Of a DNA stretch of 64,000 bases, positions 49,439 through 60,791 are shown piece by piece. This DNA comes from Kalmusia sp. IMI 367209 (lineage: Eukaryota > Ascomycota > Dothideomycetes > Pleosporales > Didymosphaeriaceae): NCBI GenBank assembly GCA_027946365.1, contig JAPEUQ010000010.1, positions 62,001 through 126,000 on the forward strand, given 5' to 3'. The stretch's first letter is position 1; every line of letters starts with the position of its first letter. The translations under genes and the position numbers were made by a program. The notes beneath the pieces are model-generated. The model had not been told where the DNA came from. It was given only the letters and a program-made list of their open reading frames with translations, and searched no databases.

Positions 49439-50096
49439 GTGTATCCGGCACATACTTCGTTCGCGCCTGGGGTCATATTTATGGCAAGCCAAGCGCTCTT
49501 CTTCCGTGGTATGTCCATGATAGTCACATGAGCCTAATTCTAGCGCCTTGGATCTTGCCCTATACATCTTGTTTAAAGTGCTATATCGTTTGAAGACGTA
49601 GTGTATGAGACTAATACCCAAATCCGATAATTTGGTAGTCATCTGCGCGGCAGGTTTCTCATCCCATCTCGCGCTGAAAGCGTCGACCAGACATAGCAGA
49701 ATAGAACCGCCTTAAGTAAGCGTGTCGAATGTGTACGTGATGACTGAGATTGACAGAGATGAACGAGAGAAAAACAAAAGCGAAGCTCATGGCCTTCTCG
49801 AGGTTTGGTGCGAGGATCCGATCGGCTAAGGCCAGGCCATTCATCGTTGTCATGCAGCATGTATCGTAATCGTAAAGCTCGATGCAAGAAAACTTCTCTT
49901 TATCAGTCCAGTTGACGAAGACATCGAAAGTACTTGGATCGACATCTGGCAACTGGATGTCGAGATCCTCTGCTTCTTGCTAAGGACTCTCTAGCGCTTT
50001 AGTGGAGTACGGTGAGGAGTAGGTGAGTCTGTCTTTGTACAGGATGTATGTCTTGTATTCCGCGCCGACTGTGGCAGTCACGAGGCCGTCTGGTTC
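49439..50096 (-). pseudogene. BTB/POZ-domain protein relict
   Basis: From a splice-acceptor-like CTGCGCAG ending at 50097, the minus strand reads EPDGLVTATVGAEYKTYILYKDRL. That is the start of a fungal BTB domain (VTVGxExKTFxVHKDxL). It continues SPYSTKALESP, then an in-frame TAG (49982-49980), then QEAEDLDIQLPDVDPSTFDVFVNW, another core BTB block. Homologues usually have Trp where the TAG sits, so TGG to TAG is the simplest change. Downstream GLALADRILAPNLEKAM and, in a different frame, GSCDYHGHTTEEERLACHKYDP match the middle and C-terminal parts of such proteins. No clean exon chain connects them. The first exon was not found. Most likely a decayed gene. Confidence 0.6.
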
Positions 50097-50575
50097 CTGC
50101 GCAGAGAGAGAACTGTAGTGAGTATTAGACCATGTAGCCTTAAAAATGATTGAGGCGTACGTAACTGCGCAGCGGTGGCCGTCTCGACTGCGCCGTTATT
50201 TCGTTCCGGAGGATATTATAGATGGTTTACTAGGTAGAGAAGGAGCGCGTTATCCACACGTTCGTTAGCTGTTGAAGGGTTGTGGGGCAATATCAATGAT
50301 GTGGAGTTGAGAGCCGTGCTAGAAGGAAAAGTATGTACCGAAGAGTCCCACGCGCAGTCGTTGACGCAGGGGACAAGTCACGTTCCTTAGGCGGCTGACT
50401 GCACGTGGAGCAATTGTGCTAATGCGAAATTGACGAGCTGAAAGCACGTACTTATATAGTAATCATAGGACATCGATCTAGCGCGTCATTGATTTTATCT
50501 GAACGGTTAATAGAATTGGAAAGAGGAAGCAGACGCAAACCGACAGAACCTCTCTTTCTTATCCTCACGCCCCGT
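50097..50575. other. Intergenic region beyond BTB relict
   Basis: 0.5 kb. May contain the lost first exon of the BTB relict, but no recognisable frame was found. Confidence 0.35.
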
Positions 50576-51753
50576 CTACGCTGGCCAAACCACAGCGGTC
50601 CACTCCCTCCCTGCTTCCATCACCCTCTTATCCAGTGTATCTCTTCCCTGTCCCACATACAAAATCTTTGAATATGCTACCTCGCCCCAGAAACTAAACG
50701 CCGTATTGCCGGGAACAAACACCACATCGCCCACCGCCAGGCTTAAGCTCTCAAAACCCTCCACCCTCACACCAACAAGTCCATCAACGACCTCCAGCGC
50801 TGTATGTCCCGGCAGCGTGTACGATTCCGGCTGGCTGTTTCGCGGTAACTGTGAAAGCGTGATAGTACCCTCTGTAAAATTGCCGTCAGATTGCGTGGCC
50901 GTGATGAACGGCTCAACTAGGAGGTATGATGAGTTATCAGATGCAGCGCTGAGGTACTGTGGGCCATAGCCTTTCGCGACGAAGAAGGGCGTCGAGCTGT
51001 CTACGGCCAGGTCATTATCCCCGTTATGCCACACGCCACCCGCATCCCCGGATGTTCCATTAGCATTGAAGTTCATGGGCGGGGAAAAAGTCAGTTGCGC
51101 CCAGACGTCGAATTGTTGCAGCTTAGAGATGGTGTCGGCGTCGCCGCCTGGAGACGTGAAGTTGCCCTGTGGAAATGGCGCGTATGTTGTTGAGGAGTAG
51201 TTGGCGGACGCGAGGAAGTAGAACAGGTCTTCGAAGCCGCCGGGCTGGATCACGCCGACCATTTCGGTGAAGGGGTCGAGAATCTGGAATGAGTGGGTGG
51301 TATTGTGGGGTACAGCGCCGTAGTCACCAGGCGTAAAGATGCGTCCTTGAGTGGAGTTGTCTTTAGATGCCCATAGTGCGAAACGGCCACGTAGGTTGTA
51401 GAAGTTCTCATAGTGGGATTGGTGGATCTGAGGGGATGATTAGTGTGTATGAAAGATAAGGGCTGGAGAGGGAGACGAACGTGTGGGAGTACCCCGAGTT
51501 CGCTACTCGCGGGCGCGGCGGTGCTGATCAGCGTGAAGGCATTATCAGAAGAAGGCCCTGTGACCGGAAACCGGTAGACTTGGGAGCCTATACGGACACC
51601 TTCCAGCGTGTATGCGCGGACCACATAGGGACGCACATAGTCAGGTACCTTCGTGACTATGAGACTTGAGTTATCACGCTTCTCAAGTCCATGTCGTCTC
51701 GGTGCATACCCAATGACAGCACCGAAAAAAACGATGAAAGCAAGGAGCAGCAT
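50576..51753 (-). CDS. Secreted bicupin, quercetin 2,3-dioxygenase-like
   Basis: Two exons, 51753-51481 and 51427-50576 (53-nt intron), totalling 374 residues. The N-terminus is a signal peptide (LLLAFIVFFGAVIGYAP) with a following dibasic EKR that could be a propeptide site. The intron falls between the metal ligands. Joining gives PHIHQSHYENF with His91, His93 and Glu98 in the H-x-H-x4-E pattern of fungal quercetinases, and His136 in HNTTHSF supplies the remaining ligand. The C-terminal half (LPGHTALEVVDGLVGVRVEG, VGDVVFVPGN) is the second, metal-less cupin. Characterised relatives use copper to cleave flavonols, releasing carbon monoxide. Substrate here is unproven. Several Asn-x-Ser/Thr sites fit a glycosylated secreted enzyme. 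Confidence 0.87.
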
Positions 51754-52771
51754 CTTTCACGAAATCGCAAGCCAAGAACCTGCCGAGGAATGCCATAGGC
51801 CTTATTTCAATGCTATACACACATTAAATGAGCGATCGCTCGCAAATCGGTGAGCATTGACCCGCGATCGAAACATCCCGAACATAGGTACCGACGTAGC
51901 TGCGCAACGCGTCAAACAATATCGCAAGGCGATCATGGTAGGAGCGGGGTGGGGTTTAGTGACGAATCGGTGCTATTTTCCGCTGTCAACCCTGTTACAG
52001 ACAAGGGTCGGCCCGCTTTACGCCTCAGAGCTTCCAACCTCAGCCGCGATGGACATGGGGGATGGCCCGAATGTTGAGATCACGGAGGTGGAGTCGTGAG
52101 AGTAGTGACAATGCAAGAACCTTGCTAGCTTCTCCGTGCATTTAACATGACGAGCCTGATCATGCTCGAAGTACTCACACTATTGTTTCCCCCGGGCTGG
52201 GCTAGATCGTGGAGCAATGTTCTTGCAGCTAACCTTGCGAGTGGTGTCCAGATTAACAGTCAATTTACAAGTGAACCTTGTCAAGAATGCAAAAAATGTA
52301 TTTATTCACCGGTCTATGTGTAATGCCCCTCCGAAACCGTCTAAAGTGTTTGGTGATATTTTCACGAAAAGCGCCTATGCTATGCATTTCCCGATTTCTT
52401 TATACTTACAAATGGCTAGTATATCAAGCTATATTGCCATCCCTATATTTGTTGTGAGGCTCTGTGAGTTGCTTCCGGATATAGAACTGATTTTGCAATG
52501 CGCTGCTTGATTCACTGTTTGTTGTACGGTCTAGCACCTGGGGTGTATCCATATCCAAAGCTTGCACCTCTCTTCAGCTGCTTGATTTCAGACCGTAATT
52601 CCCTTGCTCCTCCTCCTTTGCCTCCTCCTCCTCCTCCTCCTCCTCCTCACTGTATTGGGTTGCTGCGCCTGCATCACTTTCGTTGTCCACCGGGCGTGAA
52701 GTTCATCAGCTAATGTTGCTTTCGCTTTGGCATCGTACGTTCTTAATATCAGGATTTCTTTCAATTATTCG
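51754..52771. other. 1.0 kb intergenic region with (CTC)n repeat
   Basis: Between the cupin start and the dihydrofolate synthetase stop. Contains the trinucleotide repeat at 52607-52648. No gene seen. Confidence 0.5.
52607..52648. repeat. (CTC)n trinucleotide repeat
   Basis: About 13 CTC units with one TTTGC interruption, about 120 bp beyond the stop of the dihydrofolate synthetase gene. Confidence 0.95.
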
Positions 52772-54249
52772 TCATGCATTTTGAGCAAGAAAGGCCGTAA
52801 CCCGACGCTTCTCCTCCTGGTCAATCTGACCAATATTGTATATGTGATCAATATTCCCTTCGGCACCTGCTCTTGACTCTTCTTTTGCAGCTTCTCTAAG
52901 AGCTTCACTTGCAATCTCATGTTCGCGGAAGAAGTCTCCGACAAGGTACAAGCTACCCGTCAAAACAATGTGTGTTGATGTAGCAAGGTACTTGGCGGCA
53001 CACAAAGCCCGATACACGCCACGTTTGGATACAGCCAAGCCAGTTATTCCAGGCACGACTTCTTTCGCAACCTTCAATAGCTCCTCAGAACCCATCGACT
53101 TCACCCAAGGCATACCGTCAATTGGCCCAAAGCTTGTAGTAACGACGCTATCTCCAGGACGTAACAGAATCTTCAGGTATTCACGAGCGTCTTTTCCCTG
53201 CGTCATGGCAAGCACCCACGTGATTGGATGCCGGATAGCAGCTTCGAGTCTAGTCGGCGGAGAAACATTGAACTTTTGGTTCACGTAAGCCAGCAACGCC
53301 TGCGCAGCGTCCGGATTGTGTGCACCATCAACCAGGATTTCTCTTCTGTCTTCCCTGCCGAAGACAACAGGACATAACACTTTTTGAAGGCGTCCGGGAA
53401 GTGGTTGCGTGTTCTTGACATCTACGAGGAGTTGGGTAGCATTTCTCGTGCCCAGTCCTAGACTTTTGAGTACTTCGAGGTAGGCAAGATACGCTAGAAG
53501 CGCATTGTCACGCTGGAAAGGCAACTTGCTCTCGGCAAATTGGTGCCAATCCTTCGTGGAGAATAGCTCACGTTGGAGCTCCACAGTATCTAGTAGAATA
53601 CGTGGTCCAGCTCCGATCTCTTTTGCGTAGTTTTCAATCACCTCGTGCACATTCCACTGGTTCAGAGGGTTGACAATGAAGGGAACATTGGGTCGTAGGA
53701 TTCCAGCCTTGTGCAAGGCGATCTCCTCGATGGTATTACCTAGGAAGCCTTGATGGTCGTGAGCGATCTTAGAGATGACGGAAACAATCTGGTTCTCTAA
53801 AATGTTGGTCGAATCTAACCTGCCACCCATGCCAACCTCGATGATGCCTACATCGATCTTTTGTTCGGTGAAGAGCTGGAACGCTGTTGCGGTGAGAAGC
53901 TCAAACTCGGAAGCGTTGATGTTCTCCTGCTCATTCAGCTTGATGAAGTGGTTCTCAACTCTGCGGAACTCTTGCTCGGAAACGGCCTGGTTATTGATGG
54001 TAATGCAGTCCCATCTGGCTTGTCGTCAGAAAAGACGTGCGCTGCTAGCGAAACACGTGACGAGGCGTACCTGTTGACGATATGGGGCGACGTAAAGCGA
54101 CCATTACTGATCAACCCGCGCGTCAACAAAGTGCTCGCATAGCCACAGATGGAGCCTTTGCCGTTGGTGCCTGCGACGTGGATAGCTTTCCACGGGAACT
54201 GGACGTTCTGGAGCAGACGACCGATTCGCTCGAGGCCCGGCTGGATCAT
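52772..54249 (-). CDS. FOL3: Dihydrofolate synthetase (folylpolyglutamate synthase family)
   Basis: Two exons, 54249-54071 and 54014-52772 (56-nt intron), totalling 473 residues. Signature blocks: LGLERIGRLL-type start, HVAGTNGKGS P-loop (~24-33), GRFTSPHIVN joined across the intron to RWDCITIN, DVGIIEVGMGGRLDSTN, ISKIAHDHQGFLGNTIEEIALHKAGI, NALLAYLAYL, LPGRLQ and VDGAHNPDAAQALL. Mur-ligase-fold enzyme attaching glutamate to dihydropteroate with ATP, in cytosol or mitochondria. It reads closer to the dihydrofolate synthetase (FOL3) branch than to FPGS (MET7), mainly by its compact length and lack of a targeting extension. The symbol rests on family recognition, not alignment. Confidence 0.88.
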
Positions 54250-54807
54250 GGCCGCGGGTCGCAGATGGCTAGGGCAGCATGGATCGAGGCAGGCAGGCAG
54301 ACAGGCAGGCAGGCAAGCAGGTGGATGTTTTGAAACGAAGAGTTACGGTGTTCTGCAGATGGGGAGTGAGTCAGGCGTTTCGGTGGACGAGAAGGCAGAT
54401 GGGCGAACCGGTCCTTGCCCGAAACGGCAGCCGACGCTTGGCACCGGCGTTGCAGTCGAGCCCTGCCGCGCCCGCGTCAGACTGTTTGGCAGCGAGGCCA
54501 TCAAACAACACGCCTGGAGTGCATCTTCAGACGAGTGGGCGCCCTGCCATCCATCTGCGCAGTCTCCCCGCACAGAGTCGCCGTCGCCGCTGCGTTGAGA
54601 TAGAAAGCCAGCGTCCGCGCGACCTGCATTGCGCCATTGCATTCCCCAGATCCTCTCTCAGCCTCACTGTTTAGCGCTCGCGGCAGGGACCCCTTCGCTT
54701 CGCACCCGCCTCCCCCAAACATCGCTCCTCAGGCCTCGCCACATCAACACCATCTCCCCTCATCGCATCTCGTCCGCCTCTCCACTCGTCCCTTCAAGCC
54801 CGGTATC
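54250..54807. promoter_or_regulatory. Divergent promoter, FOL3-like/hypothetical gene
   Basis: 558 bp between divergent starts. Includes the GGCA tetranucleotide repeat. The plus-strand frame is open from 54637, but the segment before 54808 is Pro/His-rich and unlikely to be coding. Confidence 0.45.
54288..54321. repeat. (GGCA)n tetranucleotide repeat
   Basis: Eight imperfect GGCA units, about 40 bp upstream of the dihydrofolate synthetase ATG, within its likely 5' untranslated region or promoter. Confidence 0.9.
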
Positions 54808-56211
54808 ATGGGTCTTCCAGTGTGGCGCGCGCCGTCACCCGAGGCGCAAAACGCGCTCAAGACCGACCGGACAGGCCCCGCGCGCAGTCCCATCAGAAGG
54901 AGACGGCTTACTAGATCACCGCGCTCTCCCAGGCTGCGCGACCGTAATGCGCATGCGTCGCTCTCTTCGTCGCGACCGCGTCCGTCTGCTTATCCGCCGG
55001 CGCCAAACGTCCCGGCCCGCAACCACTTGCGACGCGGTGATCACACGCCTGGCCCTGCTGCCGACGACGATAGCTCCTCTGCGCGCTCATACTTTCGCCT
55101 GACAACCGACGCCCCACGCGGTCTATCGATGCCTCTAGAGGAACGCACGCTGCCACTCCCATTTACCCCAAACTTCGCGCCTGCCACAGCCTCGCGACGA
55201 GCTGGGGGCACAGCACGACCTCGCAGCACTGCACCTAGCATCCACATCAGATCTCCCCTGTCTGTTACCGAGGGCAGAAATTCTTCCATGGATAATGACG
55301 AGGACAGCGGCGACAACGTGGTAGGCTTTCCGCCGCTACGTCGAATGGGCCGACGCACCATTGCAGACGGTCCTCTACCTGCTAGCTCTCTACGGGAGTC
55401 CTGGAGCCCGGCCACAACTCTGGACGGATTGGGCGATCGTGAACGCAGCTTAAGCCCCGTACTGGACGATCACTGGGAAACAATGCTGGCTAGCGTTGCG
55501 CCCGATCCTATTGCTCCTACCGCGGAATCGTCCTTTGCCTCAGCCCAAGCATCCGCCTCATTCTCCAACTCGCATCCCAGCTCGCGCGCTGGAAGCTCCA
55601 ACTCGAATTCGGCTTCTTCCTCGCGCACTCACCTGACTGTTCCCTCACGACGTCAGTCTTTTTCGTTTGATCAGTTCATGCGCGCCTGCGATACGTCCGA
55701 AGACGACAGCGCTTCAGACACAGAGGCAGAAGATGGAGATGACATAGGCTATCACGGTACCTTCGGCGGGAGGAGCGCAATAACGATTGTACCGAACGAC
55801 GCAGATTATATAGATGCAATAGGCGACAGCCGGAGGAGCGGAATAACGATCGTGGCCCCCCCTTGGTACGTGCCTCCCCCGCGAGATCACCGCTACTCAC
55901 ACGCCATCCGTGAGCGATCTCGGGAGTCGACTGCCTACGTACGGAGCTTCTATGGGGAGGTTACGCCCTTTGAACACCCCCGCCGGATGGATGAGCATCT
56001 GAGGACGGAGGAACAGCTGGATGGGCCAGCCGAGGAACGGAACAACTCCGACGAGGAAATGACTCTGGACCAGGAGCTGCGCGATGCGCGGGCACTGATT
56101 GAGCGTTTGACACGGAGGGAAGACATCTCCGATGACTTTTGGGCCTCGGTAGGCCTGCGACGACCTGTCGCCGACCGTGTGGAGCGAATTCAGCAGCGCG
56201 AACAGTTGTAA
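54808..56211 (+). CDS. Conserved fungal protein, unknown function
   Basis: A single exon of 467 residues from 54808. The N-terminal half is Arg/Ser/Pro-rich with SPIRRRRLTRSPRSPRLRDRN. The middle has the well-ordered-looking block GERSLSPVLDDHWETMLASVAPDPIAPTAESSFASA-type sequence, followed by Ser-rich ASASFSNSHPSSRAGSS. Next are an acidic DTSEDDSASDTEAEDGDD patch and a likely helical C-end (LRDARALIERLTRREDISDDFWASVGL). The HWETML-to-ESSF block resembles a conserved segment I recall in many ascomycete hypotheticals. No signal peptide, membrane helix or catalytic motif. Nuclear or cytosolic disordered protein is the best guess. Confidence 0.78.
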   Translation: MGLPVWRAPSPEAQNALKTDRTGPARSPIRRRRLTRSPRSPRLRDRNAHASLSSSRPRPSAYPPAPNVPARNHLRRGDHTPGPAADDDSSSARSYFRLTTDAPRGLSMPLEERTLPLPFTPNFAPATASRRAGGTARPRSTAPSIHIRSPLSVTEGRNSSMDNDEDSGDNVVGFPPLRRMGRRTIADGPLPASSLRESWSPATTLDGLGDRERSLSPVLDDHWETMLASVAPDPIAPTAESSFASAQASASFSNSHPSSRAGSSNSNSASSSRTHLTVPSRRQSFSFDQFMRACDTSEDDSASDTEAEDGDDIGYHGTFGGRSAITIVPNDADYIDAIGDSRRSGITIVAPPWYVPPPRDHRYSHAIRERSRESTAYVRSFYGEVTPFEHPRRMDEHLRTEEQLDGPAEERNNSDEEMTLDQELRDARALIERLTRREDISDDFWASVGLRRPVADRVERIQQREQL

Positions 56212-56972
56212 CGAGTATCTTATCATGACTACGCTTTCGGACCTGCTGGCTGGTCTGGCATTGCAACTTTTTCTTCGAGCCGCCTGCGCCGGCTTCTTGT
56301 ACGAACACATTGTTCGCGTTTTAGTATTGTTTCCTTATTATGTCGGCGACCAGAGGCTTTACGATTTATCCCTAATGTGTGCATTTACAAAAGCTATGGC
56401 GAGGTCGGTCAACTGTATGTGGGGTGTGAGGACATATTCGGGCCTGCCTTTTACCTGGCGGAAGGTTGGGGGTGGCTTCTTAGTGTTCTTTATTTTACGG
56501 ACGATGTATTTCTATCTAGTCGTGCACTTACTACCCATGGTAGAGATTAGTGCTGCGCAAAACGGAAATGGAAAAGTTGGCACCTTGATTGTCAAATTCA
56601 GAGTTAGCTTTGGCTTCTCGTCTTGCAATTGTTTTCGTATAAGAGGCGTGTCTGATAACAGTTGCTTTTTGGTATGCTATGATATGTGCTCACGCTCAAT
56701 CCGCGGCGTGGAATGTCTGGTTCGCCAAAAGTAGCGAAGCTACTTGACAGAGATCTAGAACAGCGCGTGCACATCCAGAATCAGGCTTTTGTTTATAATT
56801 ACTTATCAGTATCACGGATTATCCAGAATTTTCTACTTTAAGCGGATCGTGTAGCTAAATCATTGAGAAATGACTCACGCGACATCAACACTATCACGTG
56901 ATGGAAGTATTTGTTTGATGCAGTGTTGCACTACTCCTCTAATTCAGTTCTTTAGCCCGAAACAGGAGTACA
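56212..56972. other. Intergenic region, tail-to-tail
   Basis: 0.76 kb between the hypothetical gene and the OYE gene. A 185-codon plus frame starting inside the hypothetical gene (56177-56734) is hydrophobic but in a different frame and without resemblance, so it is not called. Confidence 0.45.
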
Positions 56973-58413
56973 TCAATCGTGACTAACTACCGGATAGTCC
57001 GTATATCCAACCGCGTTATCTTCGAATGGGCCATAGAATCTCGTACGATCATATGGCGCCAAAGGAGAGCTATTCAACAGCCGCCTGGGAAGGTCAGGAT
57101 TGCTAATGAAATATCTGCCATACACCAAGCCATCATAATTCCTCGACTCAAGCACTCCCCAAGAAGTCTTATCATCGAAGCCTCCAGCAGAGAAAAACGG
57201 CGTGGAACCAAAGATGTTGCGAAACATGGAGAGGTCGACGTGACTGAGTCCCCATGAATTTAAAAACTTCTGCTTTTCGGTTTCGCTAAATATCTGCTCA
57301 AATCGCTGTTGAAGAACTGTCAGCGAATAGATACATTTTATGAATGTTCGATCCTCAGTCATAAGAAGATGAAATTATTGCAAACTTACAGGCTCAATGA
57401 AGCTCACATATGATAGACCTGGGTGTGCATCTTTCAATTTACGACACAACGTCGTCCAAGTCTCCAGGCGCTGCTCAGACCGGTTTTGATTGAATAAACC
57501 AAAAGGACTGAGTCGAATTGCCAGATTCTCATCCCCGATCGCCTTACCCAATTCCCGCATTAGCTCGACTACAAACTCACACCTTTTTTCGGGTGAGCCG
57601 CCATATGCATCAGTTCTTTTGTTTACGTTGGAGGCAAGGAATTGCTCGGGGAGATAGCCATTGGCGCCGTGTACTTCCACACCGTCAAAACCGCAATCCT
57701 CGACAGCCCATTTCGCTGTGCGGACATAGTCTTCTATAGTTCTCTTTATGTGATCAACTGAGAGCTCGGTAGGTGGAAAATCGCGGAAGCGTATGTGTTT
57801 CGTGGTGTGGGGAGCTGGGTATGGGAAGCACGCGTCCGGGTCATCCCATGGCGTTGCGGAAGGGCTAACGATCGGTGAGCCGGTCATATGAGGTATGTTT
57901 GCACGCCCGGAATGCCAGATCTGCATGTAGATACGAGCACCTCTCGCATGGACTGCGTCGGCGATCTTCGTCCAGCCTGCCTTTTGTTCTTCGATGAATA
58001 GGCCTGGAACACCGGGCATAGCATTCCCCTAGCATTGATGAAATTAGCACGTCAACGTAAGAGAATAATATCGAGTCGTTGCATGAGACTTTGGAGAATT
58101 TTGTGAGCTTTGTATCATTTCGTGCAAAATCTGACATAGTCTCATTCTAATGTGTACGTACCTCAAGAGAAGGCGGAACACCCTCGGTTATCAACAGACC
58201 ACCTTTTGTTGCACGCTGTGCGTAGTACTCTACCATCAAGTCATTAGGAAGCCAAATACGGTTCGGCTTTTCTGCAGTGCTTTCCGTGTTGAGCGGCGTG
58301 CCTCTGTTCCTTGTCAATGGTGCGAATATGACCCTATGATCCAGTTGGATCTTTCCATTGCCAATTAGCAAGGGCTTGAAAAGCATCGACTGAGCTCTTT
58401 CTGGCACAGGCAT
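56973..58413 (-). CDS. Old-yellow-enzyme family NADH:flavin oxidoreductase
   Basis: Three exons: 58413-58162, 58028-57390 and 57305-56973, totalling 407 residues. Introns are 133 and 84 nt. The FMN-binding TIM barrel is complete. It has LFKPLLIGNGKIQLDHRVIFAPLTRNR, GLLITEGVPPSLE joined to GNAMPGVPGLF, IYMQIWHSGRAN, FGFDGVEVHGANGYLPEQFL (His and Asn in HGAN bind the substrate) and RLSPFG. Late landmarks are FFSAGGFDDKTSW and DGLVYGRYFISNPDLPRRL (phosphate site). These enzymes reduce activated C=C bonds of enones with NAD(P)H and often work in fungal secondary metabolism. It stands next to decayed MFS and P450 genes. Confidence 0.92.
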
Positions 58414-59049
58414 CGTGGAGGATGTACTGACGATCGTGGGAGATGAAGAGGTGTAGATCGCATCATTAGACCCGGTTTAAGCCCCACCAGTGGGGCGTAA
58501 TCAATATCACACAAAGACACCGTTTCATACAATGATGCGGCAGTTTGAATTGCACGTAATCGAACGACTTTCACATAGACGCTTGAAGTCGCATATCTTA
58601 CCTCCCGATAGTATGCTACGCTTTCTGATTGAATTACCTTGTACTTGAATATTCGGTAAGGTATAAAGTCAAAGATCCTTGTTTATAACCCTTGCAGCCT
58701 CGTCAGCTGTTCTAATGTCCATTACTCGTTCAGATTAATCGTTATTCAGAGTGCGGCTTTCACCTGACCCCTTCGATACATCCTGGTATCGGAACCATGG
58801 CATAAATAAGCTGACAACTAATTCTACCCCTGCAAATGGAACACCGATAGCGAATGTATACCTCAAGGCTCGGACATAAACTTCTTACATCTCAGCCCCG
58901 ATATTGCCCGAGGATCTTCCCAAGGCCCCGCTATTGACACCAGCAGCTAGGACCATGATGGGATCCAGCTGCGGGGACGAAGAGTTGTAGAGCTTTTACA
59001 AGCTCACTTTGGAATACAGCCTGTGCTGTTGGGATCAATAAAGCGCTCT
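58414..59049. other. Upstream region of OYE gene
   Basis: 0.64 kb without frames or recognised elements. Should hold the OYE promoter. Confidence 0.4.
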
Positions 59050-60791
59050 TCATTGATTGACTTACTAATAGATAATGTCAGTCAAAAAAAGGCTATAGAG
59101 AAGACCCACAAACAGTATTCACAGATGATCGTAGGTGTTGCGGTAGACACATCTTTTGTCTTGACCACGACTTGCGAAAGCATCAGTGGTATTGTAAGAC
59201 ACAATCCGATGCCGATGCCGAGTAAAACCTGAAAGCCAATCCTTTCACGGGCACCTAAGTGTTTATCTAGAAGCATTAAGAGACCGCTTGCTATAGCTGT
59301 AACGACCGGGCCGGTATTAAGGAATGGGTTATGGGCCCCTGTGACTGTAATGAAGCCCCCAACTACAATCTAGGTTATGGTGAGGCCCAAGATATTTAGG
59401 ATAAGCCTCACCCCAGATGAAATCGCCGAGACCTCTCGCACGGCTTAGAAGTAGATTGGCAGATGAAATAGAGCCATACTGAGGTAGCCTACGATACTGT
59501 AGAGCGGTGAGTTATCTTCATACTTCACTCATTAGGGGGAAACTTACAAAAACTCGAAAATTGCACCAACCAGAAGGACCTGATTTTGAAAAAGCTTAGC
59601 ATAAGGAGTGCTTTTCCTCCCTAGTACCATTGTTTGAAGAGGAATACGGCAAGAAAGACCGACATCGCGATCAATATACCAATAACTTCCGAGCTGTTCC
59701 ACACCTTTTCTACCCCTACCCTTCGTAGCGCAAGCGTGAAGCATACTACGGAGGCACAAATGAGTATAGTACCAGAATATCCATCTGGAGAGCCTTTTCC
59801 TTCCGACTCGCTGATGTTGGGGCTGCGGGTTTGGGTGCATGGAATGCAAAGAGCATGGCCGTTGCTGCAAAACCACCAAAGGGCAAACTTATGTAGAAAC
59901 TGTAACAAATATAAGCGGAACTCATTATTTAGGTGCTGCTAAGCCGGCCTTTGCAATGGAGCCTTGAAGTTGGGATTTTGAAGGGAGCTGTTCCAGATAC
60001 CACCATCGCCAGGATACGTTTTCTGTAAAGCCTCCTCCGATCAACGGTCCCACTATCGAGGTAACCGCAAACGTTGTGGAAAGAGAGCTCGTCATTGCTG
60101 GTCGCAGCTTTGGTCTTGAGGAAAGCGAAATGACTATAAAGCAGCCTGCAAAGGTGCCGGCGCAGCCAGCTCCGGTTATCGCATAGCCAGCAATGAATGC
60201 ATCACTGTCTGGTGCAAGAGCTACTTGTAATAAGAAATGTTTTGCGTAGAAGAATTGGGAAACATACCACTTATCAGACTCCCTGTCTCGAAAACGAAAA
60301 TACTGTATACTAAAGAGGAAAACATGTTTCACGGGAAAGTATTTGTAAGCTTTCCCCCAAATAGACTGCCAATGGAAAGTACATAGCGGAGCCATACCAG
60401 CCCACATCTTGTAGGCTGTGAAATTTTTTTGTAAGATGTAAGAAATTGCAGTGGTGATGTTAGTCTTCACGAAGGTAGAAACAGCTTGGACTGTGAAAGT
60501 CGAGGAAATTACGAACCGTGTCAAGAGATGCCAGGAAAAATTTAGAACGAGGGCTACCATGATGGCAGTAAGGCGCAGCCCTCGCGGATACTCGTGATCC
60601 TCGATAGTGCCACGCTTTTTTGTATCAGCGCTATGTGGCGTGTTTCTTTCGAGATGGTGAGCGCACACATCACTCCCGAACTCTTGAACTTCCGGCGCGA
60701 AGTGTTGGCGAATTGAAAGTCCATCGTAGAGACCCTGTGTGACTAAGCGGCTTGAATCGAAAAGAACTAAGTAATAACATTTCATATTCAA
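59050..60791 (-). pseudogene. Drug-efflux MFS transporter pseudogene
   Basis: Fragments of a 14-helix drug:H+ antiporter are spread over all minus frames in the right order. These are FFLASLDT; NITTAISYI and FHSLQDVGWYGSA; QSIWGKAYKYFPVKHVFLF; SIFVFETGSLIS; VALAPDSDAFIAGYAITGAG; SSRPKLRPAMTSSL with motif C GPLIGGGFT; FYISLPFGGFAATAMLF; ASVVCFTLALRRVGVEKVWNSSEVIG; LGRKSTPYAKLF; and KHLGARERIGFQVLLGIGIG. Some breaks are ordinary introns (for example GTATGT to CAAG near 60265). Others are lesions: frame slips around an A7 run near 60425, a 7-nt duplication AGTATAC at about 60305 and a 1-nt loss near 59774. Surrounding DNA is AT-rich. Non-functional as it stands. Confidence 0.82.

Noticed and set aside
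56177..56734. 185-codon hydrophobic plus-strand frame
   Set aside because: Begins inside the preceding gene in another frame; no homology pattern.
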